Source: Magnetococcales bacterium
Lineage (GTDB): Bacteria; Pseudomonadota; Magnetococcia; Magnetococcales; Magnetaquicoccaceae
Reading direction: 5' to 3'
Length of the DNA stretch: 64,000 nucleotides
Assembly: GCA_011089965.1 (NCBI GenBank)
Contig: JAANAU010000001.1
Location: 124,001-188,000, forward strand
Numbering within the stretch: the first letter of the stretch is position 1; each line of letters starts with the position of its first letter. A program made the translations under genes and the position numbers. The notes under the pieces were generated by a model that was given only the letters and a program-made list of their open reading frames with translations, did no database searches and was not told where the DNA came from. Shown here piece after piece: positions 48,411 to 56,536 of the stretch.

Positions 48411-49331
48411 TTATTGAACAAGTTTTTCGATATCCGCCGGGGTATTGATGGTCAGCATCCGGGCATTTTTGTCAATACGCTTCATCATGCCGGCCAACAC
48501 CTGACCAGTACCCAATTCCACAAAGGTATCCACTCCCAAGTTCAGGAGGCACTGCATCGATGCCTCCCAGCGCACCGGGGCCGTGATCTGCTCCACCAGA
48601 CTGGTGCGAATGGCCTGTCCGGAACGCAAAGGTTCAGCCGTGACATTGGCAATCACCGGACAGACCAGATCGGCAATCGGTTGTGCGGCCAGAACCTCTG
48701 CCATGATCCCGGCAGCTTTGCCCATCAATGCACAGTGAAAAGGGGCGGACACGGGCAACAGGATACAGCGCGCCTTGACCTCTTTGGCCAGGGCCATGGC
48801 ACGCTCGACAGCGGACAGATGGCCGGAGATGACCAGTTGTACTGCCGTATTGTAATTGGCCGGAGCACAGACCCCGCCGGTCTCATCAGCAGCCTGACGG
48901 CAGACCCGTTCCACCTCCACCGGATCCAGATTGAGGATGGCAGCCATTCCCCCTTCTCCGGGAGGAACTGCTGCGCGCATGGCCTCACCCCGTTTGCGCA
49001 CCAGACGAATGGCGTCCAGGGCGGAAAAACCTCCGGCAGCCGCAATGGCCGCATATTCCCCCAGGGAGTGACCTGCGACATAATCGGGCTGGATACCGGT
49101 CTGGGCTGTGACCTGATCAAAGGCAGCCAGACCGGTCAAAACCAGAGCGGGTTGAGCGTTTTCGGTCAGGCGCAGGTTCTCTTCCGGGCCATGGAACATC
49201 AGCTCCTGCAAGGAAAAACCCAACTCGGCATCGGCTGCGGCAAACAGCCCGGCACCCGTTGCCAGCCATTCCCGACCCATGCCCACGGTCTGGGAGCCTT
49301 GGCCCGGAAACAAAAAAGCAATCTTGCCCAT
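48411..49331 (-). CDS. fabD: Malonyl-CoA:ACP transacylase
   Basis: A 306-residue enzyme of fatty acid synthesis, moving malonyl from CoA to acyl carrier protein in the cytoplasm. It begins KIAFLFPGQGSQTVGMG, the nucleophile Ser is in GHSLGEYAA, and the second catalytic residue is His in SAPFHCALM. GGAG lies upstream of ATG 49331. No other fab gene or acyl carrier protein is adjacent, and a 163-base spacer with hairpins lies upstream. Confidence 0.97.
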   Translation of the reverse strand: MGKIAFLFPGQGSQTVGMGREWLATGAGLFAAADAELGFSLQELMFHGPEENLRLTENAQPALVLTGLAAFDQVTAQTGIQPDYVAGHSLGEYAAIAAAGGFSALDAIRLVRKRGEAMRAAVPPGEGGMAAILNLDPVEVERVCRQAADETGGVCAPANYNTAVQLVISGHLSAVERAMALAKEVKARCILLPVSAPFHCALMGKAAGIMAEVLAAQPIADLVCPVIANVTAEPLRSGQAIRTSLVEQITAPVRWEASMQCLLNLGVDTFVELGTGQVLAGMMKRIDKNARMLTINTPADIEKLVQ

Positions 49332-49394
49332 ACCCGACTCGCTCCGTACTTAAACCGCACCCATTTCGGGATGCGTCGTTTATGTCAAGGGGGT

Positions 49395-49437
49395 CCAGGG
49401 GCCAATGGCCCTGGTGGGGTTTGGGGCAACGCCCCAA
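49395..49437. repeat. GC-rich double-hairpin intergenic element
   Basis: Two adjacent hairpins between fabD and the NYN gene. The first is CCAGGGGCCAATGGCCCTGG at 49395-49414, with one bulged G. The second is TTGGGGCAACGCCCCAA at 49421-49437, a perfect 7-bp stem. The composition differs from flanking sequence and looks like a dispersed extragenic repeat; it may also terminate transcription. Confidence 0.65.
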
Positions 49438-49494
49438 CAAAACAAATTCTACATTCCAAAATGGTTTTGGTTTAGCTGATGATCCACCCGATTT

Positions 49495-50103
49495 TCAATC
49501 CGCCGTGGAAGCTGCCTGGGATGAGGCGATCACCGAGGGGCAGATGTTTTGCGAGGTGGCGGCGTGCGGGTTGCGCATCAACTCGGACTTCAGGGAGTTC
49601 AACTCGATGAACTCATCGGCCTGGCGTCGCAGTTCATCGGCAATCATGGGCGGACTGGTCAGCAGTGAGCTGACCACCGAGACGAATTTCCCCTGATCCT
49701 GGATCGCCTGCACCACGCTGCGGAAATCTCCATCGCCGGAGAAGAGGACCGCATGGTCGTAATGCGGGGCCATTTGCAGCATGCCCACGGCAATTTCGAT
49801 ATCCATGTTGCCTTTGATCCGTTTGTGGCCATTGACCGGATCAGTATACTCTTTGATCGGTTTGGTGATGACGGCATAACCGTTATAGGCCAGCCAGTCC
49901 ACCAGGGGACGAATGGGTGAGTAGTCCTGATCATCGCCCAGCGCCGTGTAGTAATAGGCGCGCATCAAACGGCTGTGGCTCTGGAAGTGGTGCAAAAGTT
50001 TTTTATAATCGAAATCAAATCCCAGCGAGCGGATCGCGGCATAGAGGTTGGATCCGTCGATAAAAATAACTGTTCGTTCATTCGGATGAAAGGTGATCGG
50101 CAT
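49495..50103 (-). CDS. NYN domain (LabA/DUF88-type) protein
   Basis: A 202-residue protein with a PIN-like NYN nuclease fold. It has TVIFIDGSNLYAAIRS near the N-terminus (first catalytic Asp in FIDGSN), KGNMDIEIAVGMLQM and HAVLFSGDGDFRSVVQAI with the second and third Asp. The family is tied to RNA processing or to regulation (for example cyanobacterial LabA), but the target is unknown. ATG 50103 is chosen. The upstream in-frame stretch overlaps a tRNA gene and encodes nothing protein-like. Confidence 0.88.
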   Translation of the reverse strand: MPITFHPNERTVIFIDGSNLYAAIRSLGFDFDYKKLLHHFQSHSRLMRAYYYTALGDDQDYSPIRPLVDWLAYNGYAVITKPIKEYTDPVNGHKRIKGNMDIEIAVGMLQMAPHYDHAVLFSGDGDFRSVVQAIQDQGKFVSVVSSLLTSPPMIADELRRQADEFIELNSLKSELMRNPHAATSQNICPSVIASSQAASTAD

Positions 50104-50192
50104 GTGGTATCCCGCATAAGCCAAAAGGGTATATGAAGGATCCGTGGAGATCGCGAGGCAGGTATGCAGCAATCGTAAAATGAAATCTTTGG

Positions 50193-50264
<72 letters not shown>

Positions 50265-50361
50265 ATGGAAAAACAATTTTACGCTCTTTGTCCTCAGAAG
50301 TCCACGAATCAATAGACTTGCAAAATCGTGTTTCATCGTGTTTCAACCGTGAGGACCCTGG

Positions 50362-50435
50362 AGGCCGGGGTGGGATTTGAACCCACGAATGAAGGTTTTG
50401 CAGACCTCTGCGTTAGGCCACTTCGCCACCCGGCC
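50362..50435 (-). tRNA. cysT: tRNA-Cys (GCA)
   Basis: Minus-strand cloverleaf with acceptor GGCCGGG/CCCGGCC and anticodon loop CTGCAAA giving anticodon GCA. The T-arm is GTTCAAATC, with discriminator U and an encoded CCA (50359-50361). It lies between two identical tRNA-Gly genes. Confidence 0.95.
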
Positions 50436-50460
50436 GGACCATCCGGCATGATCAAACTGG

Positions 50461-50532
<72 letters not shown>

Positions 50533-50598
50533 AAACCATGTCGTCTTTTATAACAAATTATCACGGTTCAAGTCAAGGCCGACTGAACGCGGAGACGA

Positions 50599-51147
50599 TC
50601 AAATTTTCGGGTGGATGGCCGGCCAGGCAGAGACCAGATACAAGAACCCGGACCACAATGAAAAAATGATGGCCACGACCAGACACAACAGACCAGGAAT
50701 TTGAAACGGGATCCCGAACAGAGCGTCCTGCACCAACAGCATGATGATTGCGGTCATCTGGAAACCGGTCTTCCACTTGCCCAGAGACGACACTGGCACG
50801 GTCATCCCCAGACCGGCCATGCGTTCACGCAGCGCCATGATCGTGATCTCACGCGCCAGGATGATCAAAACCAGCAACAAGGGTGCCCGCCCCAAAGCCA
50901 ACAGCAGAACAATGGCCGAAATCACCAGCAGCTTGTCGGCCACCGGATCAAAAAAACGCCCAAAATCGGTTGACAGCCCGGAACGACGGGCAATATAGCC
51001 ATCGGCCCAGTCGGTCAATGCTGCCAGGCTGAAAAACAGCGTCGAAAGAATCAATCCCAGACGATCCGGCAAAAAGGCACAGCCGATAAAAAAGGGGATC
51101 AGAATAATCCGCGTGGCAGTCAACAGGTTGGGTAGGTTCCAGACCAT
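50599..51147 (-). CDS. pgsA: CDP-diacylglycerol-glycerol-3-phosphate 3-phosphatidyltransferase
   Basis: A 182-residue polytopic enzyme making phosphatidylglycerophosphate at the inner membrane. The CDP-alcohol phosphotransferase motif DGx2ARx8Gx3Dx3D is complete: DGYIARRSGLSTDF, then GRFFDPVADK. The start begins MVWNLPNLLTATRI, the usual N-terminus. ATG 51147 is taken; TTG 51150 is also in frame. It is 21 bases after uvrC and precedes a Gly-Cys-Gly tRNA group, as in E. coli uvrC-pgsA-glyW-cysT. Confidence 0.95.
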   Translation of the reverse strand: MVWNLPNLLTATRIILIPFFIGCAFLPDRLGLILSTLFFSLAALTDWADGYIARRSGLSTDFGRFFDPVADKLLVISAIVLLLALGRAPLLLVLIILAREITIMALRERMAGLGMTVPVSSLGKWKTGFQMTAIIMLLVQDALFGIPFQIPGLLCLVVAIIFSLWSGFLYLVSAWPAIHPKI

Positions 51148-51168
51148 CAATCCGATCTCAACAAAGTT

Positions 51169-53031
51169 TCAAGTACACTCTTGCAGGAAGTGAACAATGG
51201 TTGCAGCCAAGGCCGACGAAATGCCTGCCACAGAGGTCAGTTCAGCGATGCCCGCTGCCCGAATGGCGCGCACCGATCCAAAATGACGCAACAACGCCTT
51301 TTTTCTGGCCGGTCCCACGCCAGGAATCTCATCCAGCACCGAACGCACCTGACTGCGTTCCCGTTTGCTGCGATGATAGGTGATGGCGAAGCGATGCGCC
51401 TCGTCACGTATATTCTGAAGCAAAAACAAAACCGGGGCACGTTCCGGGAGTATAACCGGTTCCGGGCGTTCCGGCAAGAACAGGGTTTCTTTTCCGGCAT
51501 GCCGCTCCGGCCCTTTGGCCATGGCGCACACGGCCACCCCACTCACCCCCAACTCTCCCATCACCTCCAGCACCGCCGAAAGCTGTCCTTTGCCCCCATC
51601 CAGAAGCAGCAGATCCGGCCAGTCATCCTGCCGACTCTCACCAGGACGAAAGCGCCGTGCCACCACCTCGGCCATGCGTGCAGTATCGTCCACAGATGCC
51701 GGATCCTGAATGGCAAAACGACGGTACGCCCGTTTCATCATCCCTTCCGGACCAAATACCACCATGGCAGCCACGGCGTGGGCATCCTGGATGTGCGATA
51801 CATCCAACGCCTCGATCCGTTCCGGAACCTGGGGCAATGCCAACAGCTCCGCCAGTTCAACCAGTCGCTGCCGGTTGGCTGCCCGTCCACTCAGACGACG
51901 CACCTTGGCGGTTTCGGCATTGGTGACCGCCAGATCCAGCAAACGCCGCTTCTCCCCGCGTTCGGGAATGCGTATCCGCACCGCCCCACCCCGCAACCGG
52001 CCCAAGGTGGACTCCATCCACGCCTGCTCTGCCAAGGGAAGATTGATCAGGATCTCCGGGGGGGGCAAAGGGGTCTCCACAGACTCTCCAGCCTCCCCCT
52101 CCTCGGGTGGTGCATAAAACCAGGCGATGAACGCCTCCAGGGCCTCGACAGGTGTACACTCTTCCGTATTTTCAGGAAAATGGGATTGATTGCCCAGATT
52201 GATCCCATCCCGCACAAAAAATACCTGAATCGCTGCCGGTCCCGGGGTGGTCGAAACACAAAACAGATCCAGATCGGTCCCGGCCTGCAAATTGGCACGG
52301 CGCTGACTCTGCAACTGTTCAATGGCCCGAATCCGATCCCGCAACCGGGCTGCGTCTTCATAGTGCCGCCCTTCCGCAGCCTCCCACATGGCGCGTGTCA
52401 GCCGGTCGGTCAACTGCCGATCCCGCCCTTCCAGAAACAATACAGCCTCGCGGACCATTTGGGCATAATTTTCCGCATCGGTCAACCCCATGCACGGGGC
52501 ATGACAACGTTTGATCTGATGCTGCAAGCAGGGCCGCTTCCGACTGGAAAACTGCCGATCCTCACACTGGCGCAATGGAAACACCCCTTGCAACCAACGC
52601 AACAGCTCACGCAAGGCATGCACATTCGGATAAGGACCGAAATAGCGTTCCCCGGCCCGACGCGGCCCACGATGCAACGTCAGCCGGGGAAAAGGATGAT
52701 CCATGGTCAAACGCAACCAGGGGTGGGACTTGTCATCCTTGAGCAAGACATTATACGGCGGTTGCCAACGTCGGATCAGATTGGCTTCCAGGATCAAGGC
52801 ATCCTGCTCCGTGGCCGTGACCACAATCGCCACATCGTGCGCCTTGGCCAGCATGGCCAGAATGCGCCGCGAACAGGAACCATGAAAATAGGAACTGACC
52901 CGTTTCTTGAGCGACTTGGCCTTGCCGACATACAGCGCCTTGCCCTCTGCATCCAGAAAACGATACACACCCGGACTCTCCGGCAAGGAGTCCACAGCCG
53001 TGCGCGGAACCGAAGTGACCAGACCGCTCAC
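51169..53031 (-). CDS. uvrC: Excinuclease ABC subunit C
   Basis: A 620-residue nucleotide-excision-repair nuclease. The GIY-YIG domain begins SPGVYRFLDAEGKALYVGKA. The UVR motif is in the middle region (EDAARLRDRIRAIEQLQ), the RNase H-like endonuclease has RIEALDVSHIQD and LLLLDGGKGQLSA, and the C-terminus has a double helix-hairpin-helix (LDEIPGVGPARKKALLRHFG). GTG 53031 is the best start, giving a normal-length N-terminus; TTG 53040 is an alternative overlapping lgt. A longer open frame upstream lies inside lgt and is rejected. Confidence 0.95.
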   Translation of the reverse strand: MSGLVTSVPRTAVDSLPESPGVYRFLDAEGKALYVGKAKSLKKRVSSYFHGSCSRRILAMLAKAHDVAIVVTATEQDALILEANLIRRWQPPYNVLLKDDKSHPWLRLTMDHPFPRLTLHRGPRRAGERYFGPYPNVHALRELLRWLQGVFPLRQCEDRQFSSRKRPCLQHQIKRCHAPCMGLTDAENYAQMVREAVLFLEGRDRQLTDRLTRAMWEAAEGRHYEDAARLRDRIRAIEQLQSQRRANLQAGTDLDLFCVSTTPGPAAIQVFFVRDGINLGNQSHFPENTEECTPVEALEAFIAWFYAPPEEGEAGESVETPLPPPEILINLPLAEQAWMESTLGRLRGGAVRIRIPERGEKRRLLDLAVTNAETAKVRRLSGRAANRQRLVELAELLALPQVPERIEALDVSHIQDAHAVAAMVVFGPEGMMKRAYRRFAIQDPASVDDTARMAEVVARRFRPGESRQDDWPDLLLLDGGKGQLSAVLEVMGELGVSGVAVCAMAKGPERHAGKETLFLPERPEPVILPERAPVLFLLQNIRDEAHRFAITYHRSKRERSQVRSVLDEIPGVGPARKKALLRHFGSVRAIRAAGIAELTSVAGISSALAATIVHFLQECT

Positions 53032-53036
53032 AAAAT

Positions 53037-53819
53037 TCAAACCAAAGATGACCGACGCGCACGCACGATCAAAGCCAATCCGATGAACACCATCGGAAAA
53101 CTCAACATCTGACCCATGGTCAGACCACCGGCCATCAGACCCAAATGGGCATCCGGCTCCCGCACCAGCTCCACCAGCAGCCGCGCCAACCCGTATCCGG
53201 TCAGAAACAGCCCGCCCAACCATCCGGCACCACGCCGTTTCCCGCCCACGGCCATCATGACCGCCAGCAACACCACCCCTTCCAGTCCAGCCTCATACAA
53301 CTGACTGGGATGACGCGGTTCCGGTCCCGCTCCCGGAAAAACCATGCCCCACGGCAGATCGGTCGGTCGCCCCCACAACTCCCCATTGATGAAATTGCCA
53401 ATGCGCCCCAACAACAGCCCCAATGGGGTCACAACCGCCAACAGATCCCCCAATACCAAAAACTCCATGCCATTCTTGCGGGCAAAATAAAAACAGGCGA
53501 CCAACACCCCCAGCAGACCACCATGAAACGACATCCCCCCCTCCCAAACCCGGAACATGGCCATAGGATGGGTGATATAATACTCAAAGTGGTAGAAGAA
53601 AATGTAACCCAAACGTCCGCCCAGGATCACCCCCAACAACACCCCCATGGTCAAGTCGGCCAATTGTTCTGAGGTGACCGGCAATCCCTGACGTTTGGCC
53701 TGCCATTTCAACAGAGGCCAACCCAACACAAAGGTCAAGGTGTACATCAGACCATACCAACGGATGGCCACCGGACCGATCTGCAACAAAACCGGATCGA
53801 ATTGCGGAAAAATCATCAT
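53037..53819 (-). CDS. lgt: Prolipoprotein diacylglyceryl transferase
   Basis: A 260-residue inner-membrane enzyme that adds diacylglycerol to lipobox cysteines. Signatures are IRWYGLMYTLTFVLGW, MSFHGGLLGVL, GRIGNFINGELWGRPTDLPWG and HPSQLYEAGLEG. About seven TM helices are seen. The start MIFPQFDPVL lies in an ATGATGA overlap with the pheA stop. It would process the lipoproteins encoded in this window. Confidence 0.96.
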   Translation of the reverse strand: MMIFPQFDPVLLQIGPVAIRWYGLMYTLTFVLGWPLLKWQAKRQGLPVTSEQLADLTMGVLLGVILGGRLGYIFFYHFEYYITHPMAMFRVWEGGMSFHGGLLGVLVACFYFARKNGMEFLVLGDLLAVVTPLGLLLGRIGNFINGELWGRPTDLPWGMVFPGAGPEPRHPSQLYEAGLEGVVLLAVMMAVGGKRRGAGWLGGLFLTGYGLARLLVELVREPDAHLGLMAGGLTMGQMLSFPMVFIGLALIVRARRSSLV

Positions 53820-54661
53820 CGCGTGGCATGCCAGTTGGGGGCTTCGGGATAGCTGCCCAGGATCTTCAGGCTGCTCGTAAAAAACGCCAACTCCTCCAGG
53901 GCCAAGCGACAGCGTCGCTCCTCGGATCTGCCCTGAAAATCCAGATAGAAATGGTACGACCAGGGGGTTCCCGGCACAGGTCTGGACTCCAGACGGGTCA
54001 GATTCACCCCGTTGGTGGCAAATCCTCCCAGACATTTGTAAAGTGCTGCCGGAATATTGCGCACTTCGAACACCAGACTGGTTTTGCACTCCACCTCCTT
54101 GGGCGGAACCTGGCGCTCCTTGACGATCTGCAAAAAACGGGTGGTGTTCAGATGGCTGTCCTGAACATCCCGGGCCAGAATCGTCAGATCATAAAGTTCG
54201 GCACACAGTTCGGCAGCAATGGCCGCCTCGCCAGGAGTCCCGCGCGCCGCCAGATCCGCTGCCGCACCCGCCGTATCATAAACGGCATTGCACGCCCAAC
54301 CATGTTTGCGAATAAAACTCCGACACTGGGCCAAGGCCTGGGGATGGGAATAGACCGCGCGCAAACCGTCAATACGCGCACCGGGAGTCCCCAACAAACA
54401 GTGGCGCACCCGCAAATAATACTCACCCAGAATATGCAATTGATAGACTGCCAACAGATCATAACTGTCACTGACCACCCCGGCGATGCTGTTTTCCACC
54501 GGAATCATGCCCACACTGGCCTCACGTTCGTCCACAGCCTGAAACACCTCCTCAAAGGTGCGACACGGAATGGTCCGATAGCCGGGCAGACTCTCCCGGC
54601 ACGCCTGTTCACTGTAGGCTCCACGCTCCCCCTGGAACGCCACGGTCTTGGGTGACGTCAT
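53816..54661 (-). CDS. pheA: Prephenate dehydratase (monofunctional, with ACT domain)
   Basis: A 281-residue enzyme converting prephenate to phenylpyruvate in phenylalanine synthesis. It has VAFQGERGAYSEQA, VGMIPVENSIAGVV, AIAAELCAELYDL and the NTTRFL motif, then an ACT regulatory domain at about 195-275 with the Phe-binding LTRLESRPVPG. No chorismate mutase domain is fused. The start overlaps the stop of a hybrid kinase gene (ATGA) and the stop overlaps lgt. Confidence 0.96.
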   Translation of the reverse strand: MTSPKTVAFQGERGAYSEQACRESLPGYRTIPCRTFEEVFQAVDEREASVGMIPVENSIAGVVSDSYDLLAVYQLHILGEYYLRVRHCLLGTPGARIDGLRAVYSHPQALAQCRSFIRKHGWACNAVYDTAGAAADLAARGTPGEAAIAAELCAELYDLTILARDVQDSHLNTTRFLQIVKERQVPPKEVECKTSLVFEVRNIPAALYKCLGGFATNGVNLTRLESRPVPGTPWSYHFYLDFQGRSEERRCRLALEELAFFTSSLKILGSYPEAPNWHATR

Positions 54662-56322
54662 GACCGCCCCCCATTGCGACCGCTCCCCAACGAGACAACA
54701 CGCCGCTGCTCCTCGCGCCGGGCACGAAACTCCCCGGCACGCGCCACCAGATCCAACAGATCCTGAGAACGATAGGGCTTGGTCAAAAACGCATCCATTC
54801 CCGCCTCCAGACAGTGCGCACGCAGTTGCTCCTGAACATGACCACTCACTCCGATAATCGGCATGTCCGGGTCGGCCTTTTCCTTGCCGGCACGGATCCT
54901 GCGGGTGGCTTCAATGCCATTCAGACGCGGCATCTGCACATCAATGAACACCAGATCAAAACCTTCACACAAATGGGGCAACGCCTCCTCGCCATCGCCC
55001 GCCGTGGTGACCGCATAGCCGGCTGAGGTCAACACATGCTGACCAAGCAGCCGATTGTCCTGATCATCCTCAACCAACAAGATCCGGATCATGGATCGCT
55101 CTCGATCAGGTTCCACCTTTTCCACGCCAACCGCCGAGGATAACGAACTGGCAGACCCGTCCCCAGCCTTGGAACGTATGCATGGAATCTCAAAGGTGAA
55201 GGTACTCCCCTCTCCCACCCGACTCATCACCCGCAACTCCCCCTGCATGCACGTCACCAGCTTGCGACACAAAGCCAGACCAAGCCCGGTCCCACCAAAA
55301 CACCGGGTCGTGCTGCCATCCACCTGAGAAAATCCTTCAAAAATCATCTCCAGCCGATCTTCCGGAATCCCGATCCCGCTGTCTTGCACCTGGAACGCCA
55401 ATCGCTCCTCTCCGACCATGTTCACCCGCAATTCCACACCTCCATGTCGGGTAAATTTGACCGCATTATTCAATACTTGAACCAATATCTGACGCAACCG
55501 CACCGGATCCCCCACCACCCACTCCGGCACCTGCGGCTCCACCACCCAATTCAGGGTCAAACCCTTCAACTCCGCCTCGACTGCCATTGTGGTGACCGCA
55601 TGTTCCACCACCTGATGCACGGAACAGAGCGTTTGATCCAGATCCAACCGGTCGGCCTCCAGTCTGGAAAAATCTAAAATATCATTCAACAAACTCAATA
55701 ACGACTCCGAAGAGCGCAACACGATCTCCAACAGCTTTCTCTGGGTTGGCTCCAGGTTGGACATCAACACCAGATCGGTCATGCCGATGATGGCATTCAT
55801 CGGAGTGCGGATCTCGTGCCCCATGTTGTCCAGAAATTGGTTCTTGGCACGAATGGCCGCTTCGGCCTGAATCCTGGCTCTCTCCAACGCCCGACCGTGG
55901 GCTTCCAGTTCGGCGGCTTGCTTGCGTATCAGTCGATTGCGGCGATCCAGTTCCAAAAAAACCCGCACCTTGCTCCGCAGAAACTCTGCATGAAACGGAC
56001 GTACCAAATAATCGACCGCACCCAATGCATACCCACGGGAAATCGACTCCAGATCATCATGCACCGCTGTGACCAGAATGACCGGAGGTCGTCGTTCCGC
56101 CTCCATGTCGGCCATGCGCTGCAACACCTCAAAGCCGTTCAATACCGGCATGTGCAGATCCAACAGCACCAAGGCAAACTCCTGCTCATGCAGACGGTTC
56201 AAAGCCTCTGCCCCATTGATTGCCAAAATCATCCGGGCACCGAAATCCTCCAACAACGTGGCAGAGAGTTTCAGGTTGGAAGGTTGATCATCCACGATGA
56301 GTATGGCTGACTTCATGGACAT
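54658..56322 (-). CDS. Soluble hybrid histidine kinase (REC-HisKA-HATPase-REC)
   Basis: A 554-residue cytoplasmic kinase without TM segments. The N-terminal receiver has Asp55 (LLDLHMPVLNG), followed by a coiled linker. HisKA has His169 ([14 protein letters not shown]), HATPase has [20 protein letters not shown] at its G2 side, and the C-terminal receiver has Asp461 (FIDVQMPRLNG). AAGGA lies about 10 bases before the ATG. It overlaps pheA by the ATGA stop/start. No sensor domain is present, so it may be fed by other kinases through the N-terminal receiver. Confidence 0.95.
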   Translation of the reverse strand: MSMKSAILIVDDQPSNLKLSATLLEDFGARMILAINGAEALNRLHEQEFALVLLDLHMPVLNGFEVLQRMADMEAERRPPVILVTAVHDDLESISRGYALGAVDYLVRPFHAEFLRSKVRVFLELDRRNRLIRKQAAELEAHGRALERARIQAEAAIRAKNQFLDNMGHEIRTPMNAIIGMTDLVLMSNLEPTQRKLLEIVLRSSESLLSLLNDILDFSRLEADRLDLDQTLCSVHQVVEHAVTTMAVEAELKGLTLNWVVEPQVPEWVVGDPVRLRQILVQVLNNAVKFTRHGGVELRVNMVGEERLAFQVQDSGIGIPEDRLEMIFEGFSQVDGSTTRCFGGTGLGLALCRKLVTCMQGELRVMSRVGEGSTFTFEIPCIRSKAGDGSASSLSSAVGVEKVEPDRERSMIRILLVEDDQDNRLLGQHVLTSAGYAVTTAGDGEEALPHLCEGFDLVFIDVQMPRLNGIEATRRIRAGKEKADPDMPIIGVSGHVQEQLRAHCLEAGMDAFLTKPYRSQDLLDLVARAGEFRARREEQRRVVSLGSGRNGGRS

Positions 56323-56536
56323 GATGCTTTTTTATCCTTGTCGAAGCCGGACATGGGACAACTCCTTTGGGAGATTTTTTCACACCAGAAGGTGCCCACA
56401 ATTTTCATGAATGTCAATGGAAGGGTATTGTCAAACTCTCCAAGGTCACGCTGAACCAACACACTTTCCCGGATGAACGGAATATGCGATGATGCGGGAT
56501 GATCCCAATTATTCGCCAGCACGGAGCCTTCGCACG

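Noticed and set aside
51181-53112. 643-codon plus-strand open frame
   Set aside because: Antisense to uvrC, which has all expected motifs.
53820-54089. Upstream extension of the lgt frame
   Set aside because: It lies inside pheA and encodes no Lgt-like sequence; ATG 53819 gives normal length.
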